A stretch of 5,444 bases of DNA from an uncultured Collinsella sp. (lineage in GTDB: Bacteria > Actinomycetota > Coriobacteriia > Coriobacteriales > Coriobacteriaceae), in assembly GCA_900552395.1 (NCBI GenBank), contig URZJ01000128.1, forward strand, positions 1 to 5,444, written 5' to 3'. The notes beneath the pieces are model-generated. The model ran no database searches, was not told the DNA's origin, and was given only the letters and a program-made list of their open reading frames with translations. Below, piece by piece: positions 1-5,356 of this stretch (the first letter of the stretch is position 1; each line of letters opens with the position of its first letter). Position numbers and translations under genes: made by a program.

Positions 1-936
1 AGCAGGGCCTTGTTGGAGGCCGTGGCAGCAAGCCCTCGCTACCGTGGCGTGCACGTTTGCGGCTATCGTGCCGTGAGCGATGTGGTGGCGACAGAGCAGT
101 TTGCAGCCATGGCGTTCCGGTTTCCGGCGGGGTTTAGTTATCTTTCCTTCCGGGGGACCGACAGCACGATTGTGGGCTGGAAAGAGGACTTTAACATGGC
201 GTTCCGGTGTCCTGTGCCGGCCCAGGAATCCGCGGCGCGTTATGTGGACGAGGCGGCGGATGCGATTGACGGGCCGCTTTTGTGCGGAGGTCATTCCAAG
301 GGTGGAAACCTTGCGGTGTACGGTGCGGCGATGTGCTCCGATGTCGCCCGTGAGCGAATCGAACGGGTGTATTCCCATGATGGTCCTGGCTTCGTCGAGG
401 AGTTTCTGAACGGCAACGCCTTTGCCGATCTTTCCGGTCGAATCGACAAGACGCTACCTCGGTCGTCGATCTTTGGCATGATGTTCGAGACACAGGAGGA
501 CTATGCCATCGTTGAGAGCACCGAGTTCAGCCTGCTGCAGCACAATCCCTTTAGCTGGGTGGTTGATGGTCGCGACTTCGTGTACTGTGAGCGCCTGTCC
601 GCCGGTGCTCGATACGTTGATGGCTCCATTCGCGAGATGCTGCTTGCAGTGTCGCCTAACGAGCGCGAGCGTTTTGTGGATGCATTGTTCTCCGTGTTTG
701 AGGCTACGGGTGCTGAGCGGTTTGCGGATATCGCTGGGAATCTGCGCGAGAGCCTGCCTGTGATGCTCCAGGCTGCGCAAGGCTTTGACAAGGATACGCG
801 ACGCTTTGTCTCGCAGACCATCGTGGCAATCCTTAAGTGCGCACTGCTGCCCAAACGACCCCAGATCGACATGCCCGCTGCCGGCAAGAGTTTGGCAGAA
901 CAGCTCGAGGCTTGGCAGTCCGAGCTCCTGCGCTAA
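1..936 (+). CDS. DUF2974 (Mbeg1-like) alpha/beta-hydrolase, 5' end missing
   Basis: This is a putative serine hydrolase of the DUF2974 family, lipase-like and probably cytoplasmic; its substrate is not known. The frame is open from base 1. A TTG at 10 could start it, but no ribosome site is visible in the few bases before it, and family members as I recall them carry roughly another hundred N-terminal residues, so I treat the gene as truncated by the window edge. Counting from that TTG, the core shows RGTD (48-51), GWKEDF (56-61), the nucleophile elbow GGHSKGGN (93-100, Ser96), DGPGF (124-128, Asp124) and QHNP (177-180, His178). The order Ser-Asp-His fits a hydrolase triad; assigning Asp124 and His178 is inference. 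There is no signal peptide or membrane segment in the visible part. The gene stops at TAA 934-936, three bases before a hairpin repeat. The family call is strong; the enzymatic role is unproven. Confidence 0.88.
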   Translation, partial: SRALLEAVAASPRYRGVHVCGYRAVSDVVATEQFAAMAFRFPAGFSYLSFRGTDSTIVGWKEDFNMAFRCPVPAQESAARYVDEAADAIDGPLLCGGHSKGGNLAVYGAAMCSDVARERIERVYSHDGPGFVEEFLNGNAFADLSGRIDKTLPRSSIFGMMFETQEDYAIVESTEFSLLQHNPFSWVVDGRDFVYCERLSAGARYVDGSIREMLLAVSPNERERFVDALFSVFEATGAERFADIAGNLRESLPVMLQAAQGFDKDTRRFVSQTIVAILKCALLPKRPQIDMPAAGKSLAEQLEAWQSELLR

Positions 937-939
937 CCA

Positions 940-972
940 TTGGTGCAAAGCAACCTGTCCCCGATGCACCAA
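940..972 (+). repeat. 33-nt hairpin repeat, copy A
   Basis: TTGGTGCA (940-947) pairs perfectly with TGCACCAA (965-972), enclosing a loop with the core ACCTGTCCC (953-961). It matches copy B (5272-5304, reverse strand) at 28 of 33 positions and copy C (5306-5338) at 26 of 33, by eye and without gaps. It starts three bases after the hydrolase stop codon, so it may form the 3' end of that transcript, but no T-tract follows, so it is not a standard intrinsic terminator. Confidence 0.8.
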
Positions 973-1003
973 GCTTCGATGCGCCTGGGGCGGGCTCGAC
1001 CGC

Positions 1004-1009
1004 TATACT
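1004..1009 (+). promoter_or_regulatory. Candidate -10 box for the NA37 gene
   Basis: TATACT is a near-consensus sigma-70 -10 hexamer, 38 bases before the chosen start codon. No convincing -35 hexamer lies 16-18 bases upstream (that stretch is GC-rich), and no TG extension precedes it. The call rests on the hexamer and its position alone. Confidence 0.4.
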
Positions 1010-1030
1010 GGTTCGTGCCGAAATCGATCT

Positions 1031-1038
1031 AGAACGGA
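1031..1038 (+). promoter_or_regulatory. Weak ribosome binding site deciding the NA37 start
   Basis: AGAACGGA ends 9 bases before ATG 1048 but directly abuts the alternative in-frame ATG at 1039, which is too close for initiation. The family N terminus also begins MKINHAILHIL-like, which supports 1048. Confidence 0.4.
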
Positions 1039-1047
1039 ATGCCGTAT

Positions 1048-2052
1048 ATGAAAATCAATCACGCGATTCTGCATATCCTGGACTTTGACTCTGCCGTCAA
1101 CGTTATGAGCCAGCGCGAGCTCGATATCGAGAGCCGTACCGTGCGCAACTTCGTGACCACGCATCTGCGCCGCGCACGTACCTCGGCCGACAATAAACGC
1201 GCCACGTTTGCCGAGAACTCTGCGTTTGGCGGCGAGCTCAAGGGCTATTTCTTTGGCGAGCGCGAGTTCGTGGACCTGTCGCAGCAGATTGCGGAGTTTA
1301 TCTCCTCCGAGCTCACCAAAGCCGAGAAAGCCGAGTCAACCGACGTGCTCGTGGCCGATTTTGACGACGATGAGGATGCCCGCTGGTTTGCCGTGATGCT
1401 GCTGGGCTCCAAGCAGGCTTTTATGCACGAAGTGGGCCGCGAGGAGGGGGAGGTGCGCAACGACATCGCGCGCCACTACGCCATTCTGCCGAACCCCTCG
1501 CAAAAGGTGCCGAGCTATGCCATCGTGCGTGCGAGCACCATGGAGATCGGTTACGTGGACAAGAAGCGTAAGATTGCCGGTGAGGACCGTATGCTTATCC
1601 CCGATGGCCTGCTGCAGTGCGACACGGGCGTATCAGGCAAGGAGGTCATCGACACCGTGACGCGTGTGGTCGAGGAAGTCGCCGAGGAGCACGGTGCCAA
1701 TACGGCCGTGGCGCTCGCCAAGGTTAAGGCTGCCGTCGCCGAGAAAGTCGAGGATGACGAGGAGCTGCCGCCCTGGGATATCGTCGATGAGGTCTTTGAG
1801 GACGAACCGGTTATCAAGGAGAGCGTGCGCGCGGCACTGACTGAGGAGAAGGTGCCCGAGCGTGTGCCCGTGGAGCGCAAGCAGGTCGAACGCGCGGCCG
1901 TGCGCAACCACAAGATTCGTACCGATACGGGCATCGAGATCAGCTTTCCGGCCGAGATGGGCTCGAACTCCGAGTACATCGAGTTCGTCAACGAGCCCAA
2001 CGGCCTCATCTCCATCGAGCTCAAGAATATCGGCAGCATCGAGAATCGATAA
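1048..2052 (+). CDS. Nucleoid-associated protein, NA37/YejK family
   Basis: The product is a 334-residue protein of the NA37 (37-kDa nucleoid-associated protein, NdpA/YejK) family. The E. coli member is about the same length and binds the nucleoid; its precise role is poorly defined. Recognisable features are the N-terminal block MKINHAILHILDF (1-13), the conserved stretch around ENSAFGGELKGYF (56-68), the central YVDKKRKIAGEDRMLIP segment (169-185), and a C-terminal beta-rich end after residue 290. Residues about 205-280 are rich in Glu, Asp and Lys, probably a helical, charged linker. There is no signal peptide or membrane segment, which fits a cytoplasmic DNA-associated protein. An ATG three codons upstream (1039) is in frame but poorly placed relative to the ribosome site. 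The gene has its own candidate -10 box and ends in a strong terminator, so it is probably monocistronic. The family call is confident; the function in this lineage is unknown. Confidence 0.9.
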   Translation: MKINHAILHILDFDSAVNVMSQRELDIESRTVRNFVTTHLRRARTSADNKRATFAENSAFGGELKGYFFGEREFVDLSQQIAEFISSELTKAEKAESTDVLVADFDDDEDARWFAVMLLGSKQAFMHEVGREEGEVRNDIARHYAILPNPSQKVPSYAIVRASTMEIGYVDKKRKIAGEDRMLIPDGLLQCDTGVSGKEVIDTVTRVVEEVAEEHGANTAVALAKVKAAVAEKVEDDEELPPWDIVDEVFEDEPVIKESVRAALTEEKVPERVPVERKQVERAAVRNHKIRTDTGIEISFPAEMGSNSEYIEFVNEPNGLISIELKNIGSIENR

Positions 2053-2080
2053 GTTGCGTTACGCCTGCAGCGAGAAAGCG

Positions 2081-2116
2081 AAGGCCGAAGCCTCGGATGA
2101 GGGCTTCGGCCTTTTT
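2081..2116 (+). terminator. Intrinsic terminator of the NA37 gene
   Basis: AAGGCCGAAGCC (2081-2092) pairs perfectly with GGCTTCGGCCTT (2102-2113) across a 9-base loop, and a run of five T (2112-2116) follows the GC-rich stem. It lies 28 bases after the NA37 stop codon. The A bases opposite the T run are few, so this is best for the plus strand only. Confidence 0.92.
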
Positions 2117-2149
2117 ACTTGGGGCTTAATTTCGCTACTGGTTGAGCAT

Positions 2150-2257
2150 AAGTCAGCGAAAACGCCCCAGAGCGAGCAAGGTGACGTGAAAGAGGAGGGC
2201 ATTGACCTTTTGGTCATGCCCGACGACTGAACGTCAGATTGCCGCTCTGGGGCGTTT
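2150..2257. repeat. Long interrupted-hairpin element, about 98 nt plus flank
   Basis: Nearly the whole stretch folds on itself. The outer arms are 2160-2174 and 2243-2257 (15 bp, perfect: AAACGCCCCAGAGCG and its complement). After a bulged A2175 come GCAA (2176-2179) with TTGC (2239-2242), then TGACGT (2182-2187) with ACGTCA (2231-2236), then a symmetric 9x9 internal loop, then a tip hairpin GGGCATTGACC (2197-2207) with GGTCATGCCC (2212-2221) closed by TTTT and one bulged T. The left flank from 2150 (AAGTCAGCGAAAAC) recurs at 5422-5435, which marks this as a repeated element. It sits between convergent genes, so it could be a dispersed palindromic element, a structured RNA, or part of the 3' end of the SDR transcript, where the minus strand reads GGGGCGTTTTC. 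A further 7-bp pairing, TTTCGCT (2130-2136) with AGCGAAA (2155-2161), could compete with it. Confidence 0.75.
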
Positions 2258-2270
2258 GCAGCGTCGGCTA

Positions 2271-2298
2271 GTTACGCGGTTTGGTAAAACCGCGTAAC
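2271..2298 (-). terminator. 12-bp hairpin directly after the SDR stop codon
   Basis: GTTACGCGGTTT (2271-2282) pairs perfectly with AAACCGCGTAAC (2287-2298) around a 4-base loop. It begins one base after the SDR stop codon on the minus strand. No T-tract follows in that direction, so it is an atypical terminator at best; transcript-end protection or a small palindromic repeat are alternatives. Confidence 0.45.
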
Positions 2299-2299
2299 C

Positions 2300-3100
2300 C
2301 TACGGACGCTGGCCCATGCCACCCTCGAGGGTGACAGTCTCGCCGTTCATATACTTAAAGTCGGGGCCGCAGAGCTGAACGACCACGCGGCCGATCTCCT
2401 TCTCGACGTCGCCGTAGTGGCCCGCCGGCGGCATGTGGACGTTGGCCTTGAACGCCTCGGGATAGGCATCCTGGAAGTTCTCGAGCGCAGCGGTCCAAGC
2501 AAGCGGGCAAACGATATTGACGTTGATGCCGTCCTTGCCCCACTCGTTGGCGGCAACGCGAGTCAGGCCGCGGATGCCCTCCTTGGCGGCAGCATAGCTG
2601 CACTGGCCGTAGTTGCCAAACAGGCCGGCGCCCGAAGCAAAGTTGACCACGGAGCCCTTGGTCTCTTTCAGGTGCGGATAGGCCTTCTGCATGTACAGGT
2701 AGGTAGCATACAGACCGGAGTAAATGGCCAGGTTAAACTGATCCATGGTGTGATCGGCAATGGTCACGCCCGAGGCGCTGGCCTGAGCGTTGTTGACGAC
2801 GGCGTCGATGCGACCGAACTCCTCAATCGCCTTGTCGATAACGTTCTGCACGACGGCCTCGTTGTCCTGGCTGGCGGAGACATCGGCCTGAACAGGCAGA
2901 ACCTTGACGCCGTACTCAGCCTCGAGAGACTCCTTGGCAGCCTCGAGCTTGGCGACGTTGCGGCCGGTGATGACGAGGTTCGCGCCCTCCTTGGCAAAAG
3001 CGATATCGATGCCGTAGCCGATGGAGCCGGCGGAACCGTCCTTGAGCGTGGCCTTGCCGCCGCCGGTGACGATCACGGTCTTACCAGTGAAAAGTCCCAT
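2300..3100 (-). CDS. SDR-family NAD(P)-dependent oxidoreductase, possibly a hydroxysteroid dehydrogenase
   Basis: The product is a 266-residue cytosolic short-chain dehydrogenase/reductase with a Rossmann fold. VTGGG (11-15) and SIGYGI (26-31) form the nucleotide-binding glycine motif, with about ten extra residues between them. ITGRN (44-48) ends strand beta-2; the Arg suggests NADP(H), by inference. VVNNAQAS (101-108) matches the NNAG motif. Ser156, Tyr169 and Lys173 (YAAAK) have catalytic spacing (Ser+13=Tyr, Tyr+4=Lys). The Asn of the usual tetrad is not seen: Ser128 or Gly129 occupies that place. ATG 3100 was chosen over an upstream in-frame ATG at 3148 because AAAGGA lies 6 bases before it and the protein then starts at the fold boundary. 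Gut Coriobacteriia are known to use SDRs on bile acids, and the sequence vaguely recalls 12-beta-type bile-acid dehydrogenases, but the substrate cannot be read from sequence. It stands alone, divergent from the coiled-coil gene. Confidence 0.9.
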   Translation of the reverse strand: MGLFTGKTVIVTGGGKATLKDGSAGSIGYGIDIAFAKEGANLVITGRNVAKLEAAKESLEAEYGVKVLPVQADVSASQDNEAVVQNVIDKAIEEFGRIDAVVNNAQASASGVTIADHTMDQFNLAIYSGLYATYLYMQKAYPHLKETKGSVVNFASGAGLFGNYGQCSYAAAKEGIRGLTRVAANEWGKDGINVNIVCPLAWTAALENFQDAYPEAFKANVHMPPAGHYGDVEKEIGRVVVQLCGPDFKYMNGETVTLEGGMGQRP

Positions 3101-3106
3101 ACAAAG

Positions 3107-3112
3107 TCCTTT
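3107..3112 (-). promoter_or_regulatory. Ribosome binding site of the SDR gene
   Basis: The minus strand reads AAAGGA with a 6-base spacer before ATG 3100. This fixes the start and rules against the longer form that begins at 3148. Confidence 0.8.
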
Positions 3113-3119
3113 CAAATCG

Positions 3120-3137
3120 CGACGGGCCCGCCCGTCG
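3120..3137. promoter_or_regulatory. 18-bp GC-rich palindrome in the SDR leader
   Basis: CGACGGGC (3120-3127), two bases, then GCCCGTCG (3130-3137) form a perfect dyad. It ends 7 bases upstream of the SDR ribosome site on the minus strand. It could be an operator, or in RNA a 7-bp hairpin with a CGGG-type loop next to the translation start. No known regulator site is recognised. Confidence 0.5.
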
Positions 3138-3190
3138 ACTGCGCGCATCCAACTTCACGCGCCAAAAGCTGACATGCAACTTTAGCGGGT

Positions 3191-3263
3191 TCAAGTGAAA
3201 AATAAAGCCCATGGCAGGCGAACGGTGCAACGTCTTTCGGCGAAGGGAATGTCAAGTAAAAAT
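3191..3263. promoter_or_regulatory. Direct repeat pair in the divergent promoter region
   Basis: TCAAGTGAAAAAT (3191-3203) and TCAAGTAAAAAT (3252-3263) differ by one inserted G, with starts 61 bases apart, close to six helical turns. They flank the candidate SDR promoter. They may be operator half-sites or chance A-rich similarity. Confidence 0.3.
3201..3230 (-). promoter_or_regulatory. Candidate SDR promoter
   Basis: On the minus strand TTGCAC (3225-3230) and TTTATT (3201-3206) form a sigma-70-like pair with an 18-base spacer, giving a leader of roughly 95 bases. A perfect TTGACA also exists further upstream (3250-3255), but no -10-like hexamer lies 16-18 bases from it. Confidence 0.35.
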
Positions 3264-3355
3264 TGGATAGAGCGACCGAGTTTTTGTTAACGCAACGAGT
3301 CATCGAACACGTTTTGAAACTTTGCTGCGGGGCGCGGGATGTCGGCGCGAGACTT

Positions 3356-3361
3356 TATCAT
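3356..3361 (+). promoter_or_regulatory. Candidate -10 box for the coiled-coil gene
   Basis: TATCAT lies 33 bases before the chosen start. The region 16-18 bases upstream is GC-rich and offers no -35 hexamer; the nearest TTGAAA (3314-3319) is too far away. This is a weak call. Confidence 0.25.
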
Positions 3362-3380
3362 AGGGTGACGAACAACGATG

Positions 3381-3385
3381 AGGAG
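3381..3385 (+). promoter_or_regulatory. Ribosome binding site of the coiled-coil gene
   Basis: AGGAG has a 9-base spacer to ATG 3395 and only 3 bases to the in-frame ATG at 3389. The wider spacing is more usual, so 3395 is preferred; the two forms differ by just two residues. Confidence 0.7.
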
Positions 3386-3394
3386 CACATGCCT

Positions 3395-5176
3395 ATGACA
3401 GACGAGCTGGACCCCCAGACTCAACAGCATATTGATAATTCCGCAGACACCATTGACGACTGCGATACTTCCACCAGAAGCGATGGCGGCATTGATGCCG
3501 CTGTCGAGGAGGCTCCTGCCGCCGCAGACGAGGCCGCAGACGCAAATGTCGCCGCAGAGCAAGACAAAGAAGAGCAGCTAGAGCAGCCGGACCCGAGCGA
3601 TACTGAGCCCAAGGCTGAGAACGCTCCGCAAGCAGCAGGCCCCATCGAGGTGTCTTCGGAAGAAGAGCTCGACGCCGTCATGGACTCCATGATGGATGCC
3701 GTCAAAGCGATGAAGGACGCTGTCGCCGATGCCGATGTCGACGCCGAGGAAGAGGAAGCCGCCGAGGCCGCCTCGACGTTTGTGCCCGGCGAGACCCCGG
3801 TTGCCGACCAGGGCAGCACCATGCCCTCGTTCCTGCAACTCGAGCACCCCACGATCGGCACCGACGCGGTCGACCCGCACGCAGCGGGCTTTTCCGTGAT
3901 CGAAGGCGGCACCGGCAATATCGCCGCACCGCAGGCTGCCGATACGAATGCCGCCGAGGCCGCGCACCCGACCACCACGCATGCCCCCGCCACGAGCCGC
4001 GACCTGGGGAGCGCCGTCTCAAACACAGCTAACTCCGTGGGCACTTTTATCGCCCAGGGCGCGTCGGCCATGCGCGAGATGAACGCCGCCAAGAAGGCAC
4101 TCGCCGATGCCCGCGCCTACCTGTCCGAGCTTGAGCGGCGCATCGCCGACCAGGCAGAGGAGCTCGAGACGCGCCAGGACATCGCAAGCCGCTACGATCA
4201 GATCATCGCCGATCAGCGCCAGGCAATCGCCACGGCACAAAAGACCGCTGCGGCCGCCGAGATTGACCGCGACGCCCATGCCGCCAAAGCGACGGAGCTC
4301 AAGGGCCAGCTCGAGCAAATGAAGGCAGAGGACGATGCGACCGAGCTCCGCCTGAAGGCTGCACTCGACGCCGTGGAAGCCCGCGAGGCGAGTTCGCGCG
4401 AGACCGGCAACCGCCTGGTTCGTCGCCTTGAGGATTCCAAGCGCATCCGCGACAAAGTGAAGGCTGAGCGCGATACCGGTGTCGCCGCCGCACGACACAC
4501 TGCCGATGTTACGCGCGCACAGCTCGAGACCTTGCGTCGCGAGTATGCCGAACTGCAGCGCAACCCTTCGGCAAATCCCGCCAATTACACCGTGCGCACC
4601 AGCGAGCTGTCTATGCAAATCTCCGACGCTGCCGACGCCCTCCGCAAGGCCGAGGAAGACATTCCGCGCGTGACCGCCGATCTTGAGCATTCACTTGCCG
4701 CCGCCGAGCAGGCCGTCGAGCAGGCACAGGCTCCCATCGCCGACGCTAAACGCGCGCACCAGGCCGTAACGGCCGAGGCAGATGCCGCGCGCGACGAGCT
4801 GCAGTCCGCAAAAACTGCCACCGCGACGCGTCAGCGCGAGCTGCGCGAAAAGATCACCGCGCAGGACAAGGCACGCCGCGAGCAAGAGCAGGCCATCGCA
4901 AACGCCCGGGCAGATGCCGCGCATGCGCAGTCGATTATCGAGCAGGCGACCGAGGTGCACGACCATCCCGAGATCACCGAATCGCTCGCCGGGTCCTTGG
5001 CACGTGACAAGGCCGAGCATACCGAGACCGAGCGCGAAGTTGCCCAACTCGAGGCCGCCGAAGACGACGTGCGCAAGCGAACCCGCGACTCACGCGTCAA
5101 ATTCACCGGAGCCATCGTCTGCATCATCGCCGCAATCCTGGTGATCATCGCAATCTGGCTGTTCATGAGCAAGTAA
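3395..5176 (+). CDS. Acidic Ala-rich coiled-coil protein with C-terminal membrane anchor; unknown function
   Basis: I do not recognise a family for this 593-residue protein. Residues 1-200 are acidic, Ala/Pro-rich and probably disordered, with a short amphipathic helix at about 87-107 (EELDAVMDSMMDAVKAMKDA) and a less biased segment at about 143-172 (MPSFLQLEHPTIG onward). Residues about 226-565 are heptad-like, rich in Ala, Glu, Arg and Gln: a long coiled coil, broken by a Pro/Asn hinge at 390-398 (NPSANPANY). A basic patch (560-569, RKRTRDSRVK) precedes one hydrophobic helix (about 570-590), leaving only three residues at the end. There is no N-terminal signal peptide. By the positive-inside rule the coiled coil should lie in the cytoplasm, tethered to the membrane by its tail. 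The open frame extends upstream to 3263, but the ribosome site supports 3395. Similarity to SMC or kinase-scaffold coiled coils would likely be compositional. The gene is flanked by its own leader and a large hairpin terminator. Confidence 0.85.
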   Translation: MTDELDPQTQQHIDNSADTIDDCDTSTRSDGGIDAAVEEAPAAADEAADANVAAEQDKEEQLEQPDPSDTEPKAENAPQAAGPIEVSSEEELDAVMDSMMDAVKAMKDAVADADVDAEEEEAAEAASTFVPGETPVADQGSTMPSFLQLEHPTIGTDAVDPHAAGFSVIEGGTGNIAAPQAADTNAAEAAHPTTTHAPATSRDLGSAVSNTANSVGTFIAQGASAMREMNAAKKALADARAYLSELERRIADQAEELETRQDIASRYDQIIADQRQAIATAQKTAAAAEIDRDAHAAKATELKGQLEQMKAEDDATELRLKAALDAVEAREASSRETGNRLVRRLEDSKRIRDKVKAERDTGVAAARHTADVTRAQLETLRREYAELQRNPSANPANYTVRTSELSMQISDAADALRKAEEDIPRVTADLEHSLAAAEQAVEQAQAPIADAKRAHQAVTAEADAARDELQSAKTATATRQRELREKITAQDKARREQEQAIANARADAAHAQSIIEQATEVHDHPEITESLAGSLARDKAEHTETEREVAQLEAAEDDVRKRTRDSRVKFTGAIVCIIAAILVIIAIWLFMSK

Positions 5177-5202
5177 ACCAGTTGCCAAAAACGCCCCAAC
5201 GC

Positions 5203-5273
5203 AGTTGCGGTGAGATAGTTCCTGTTTAGCCCTCAAAAAGGCCAATTCAAGCACTATCTCACCGCAACTTTTT
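5203..5273 (+). terminator. 17-bp hairpin with T-run after the coiled-coil gene
   Basis: AGTTGCGGTGAGATAGT (5203-5219) pairs perfectly with its complement at 5253-5269 across a 33-base loop, followed by five T (5269-5273). It lies 26 bases after the stop codon. The stem is long and the loop unusually large for a simple terminator, so it may be a palindromic repeat used as one. On the minus strand the other side reads GGGGCGTTTTTGG, giving a possible second, opposite-strand T-run. The left flank shares AAAACGCCCCA (5188-5198) with the long-hairpin element at 2159-2169. Confidence 0.7.
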
Positions 5274-5304
5274 GGTGCAAAGGGGTCAGGCTACTTTGCA
5301 CCAA
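5272..5304 (-). repeat. 33-nt hairpin repeat, copy B (reverse)
   Basis: TTGGTGCAAAG (5272-5282) pairs perfectly with CTTTGCACCAA (5294-5304), giving an 11-11-11 stem-loop-stem. Read on the minus strand, the loop core is GCCTGACCC at the same offset as in copy A. It overlaps the T-run of the preceding hairpin by two bases. Confidence 0.8.
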
Positions 5305-5305
5305 C

Positions 5306-5338
5306 TTGGTGCATATAAACCAGTCCCCATTGCGCCAA
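5306..5338 (+). repeat. 33-nt hairpin repeat, copy C
   Basis: TTGGTGCA (5306-5313) pairs with TGCGCCAA (5331-5338) with a single G-T wobble, around the core ACCAGTCCC (5319-5327). It is one base from copy B and in the opposite orientation, so the two form an inverted pair. Confidence 0.72.
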
Positions 5339-5356
5339 CAACGTTTGCCCAGATAA

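Noticed and set aside
10..12. TTG as the true start of the DUF2974 gene
   Set aside because: The frame is open to base 1, no ribosome site is visible, and the family is longer at the N terminus.
2141..2230. An open reading frame through the long-hairpin element ending ...DLLVMPDD, and the same KSAKT reading at the right edge
   Set aside because: It is open only as a tail of a frame overlapping the NA37 gene. There is no ATG in the element's part long enough to matter; a GTG at 2186 with a weak AAGG would give only 14 residues. The base pairing explains the conservation better than coding.
2417..3172. A 251-residue frame antisense to the SDR gene
   Set aside because: It is a shadow of a GC-rich gene with strong codon bias; the SDR frame has all the catalytic motifs.
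3250..3255. Perfect TTGACA on the minus strand as the SDR -35 box
   Set aside because: No -10-like hexamer lies 16-18 bases downstream of it on that strand.
3112..3303. A 63-residue minus-strand frame in the divergent region
   Set aside because: It overlaps the SDR leader and ribosome site, has no ribosome site of its own, and its composition is not protein-like.
3421..4690. Two 223-residue frames antisense to the coiled-coil gene
   Set aside because: They are low-complexity Ser/Ala-rich or Gly/Leu-rich shadows of the repetitive, Ala/Glu-rich coding strand, with no start context.
5295..5319. A promoter from TTTGCA and TATAAA in the repeat cluster
   Set aside because: The spacer is only 13 bases, and both hexamers are parts of the hairpin repeats.
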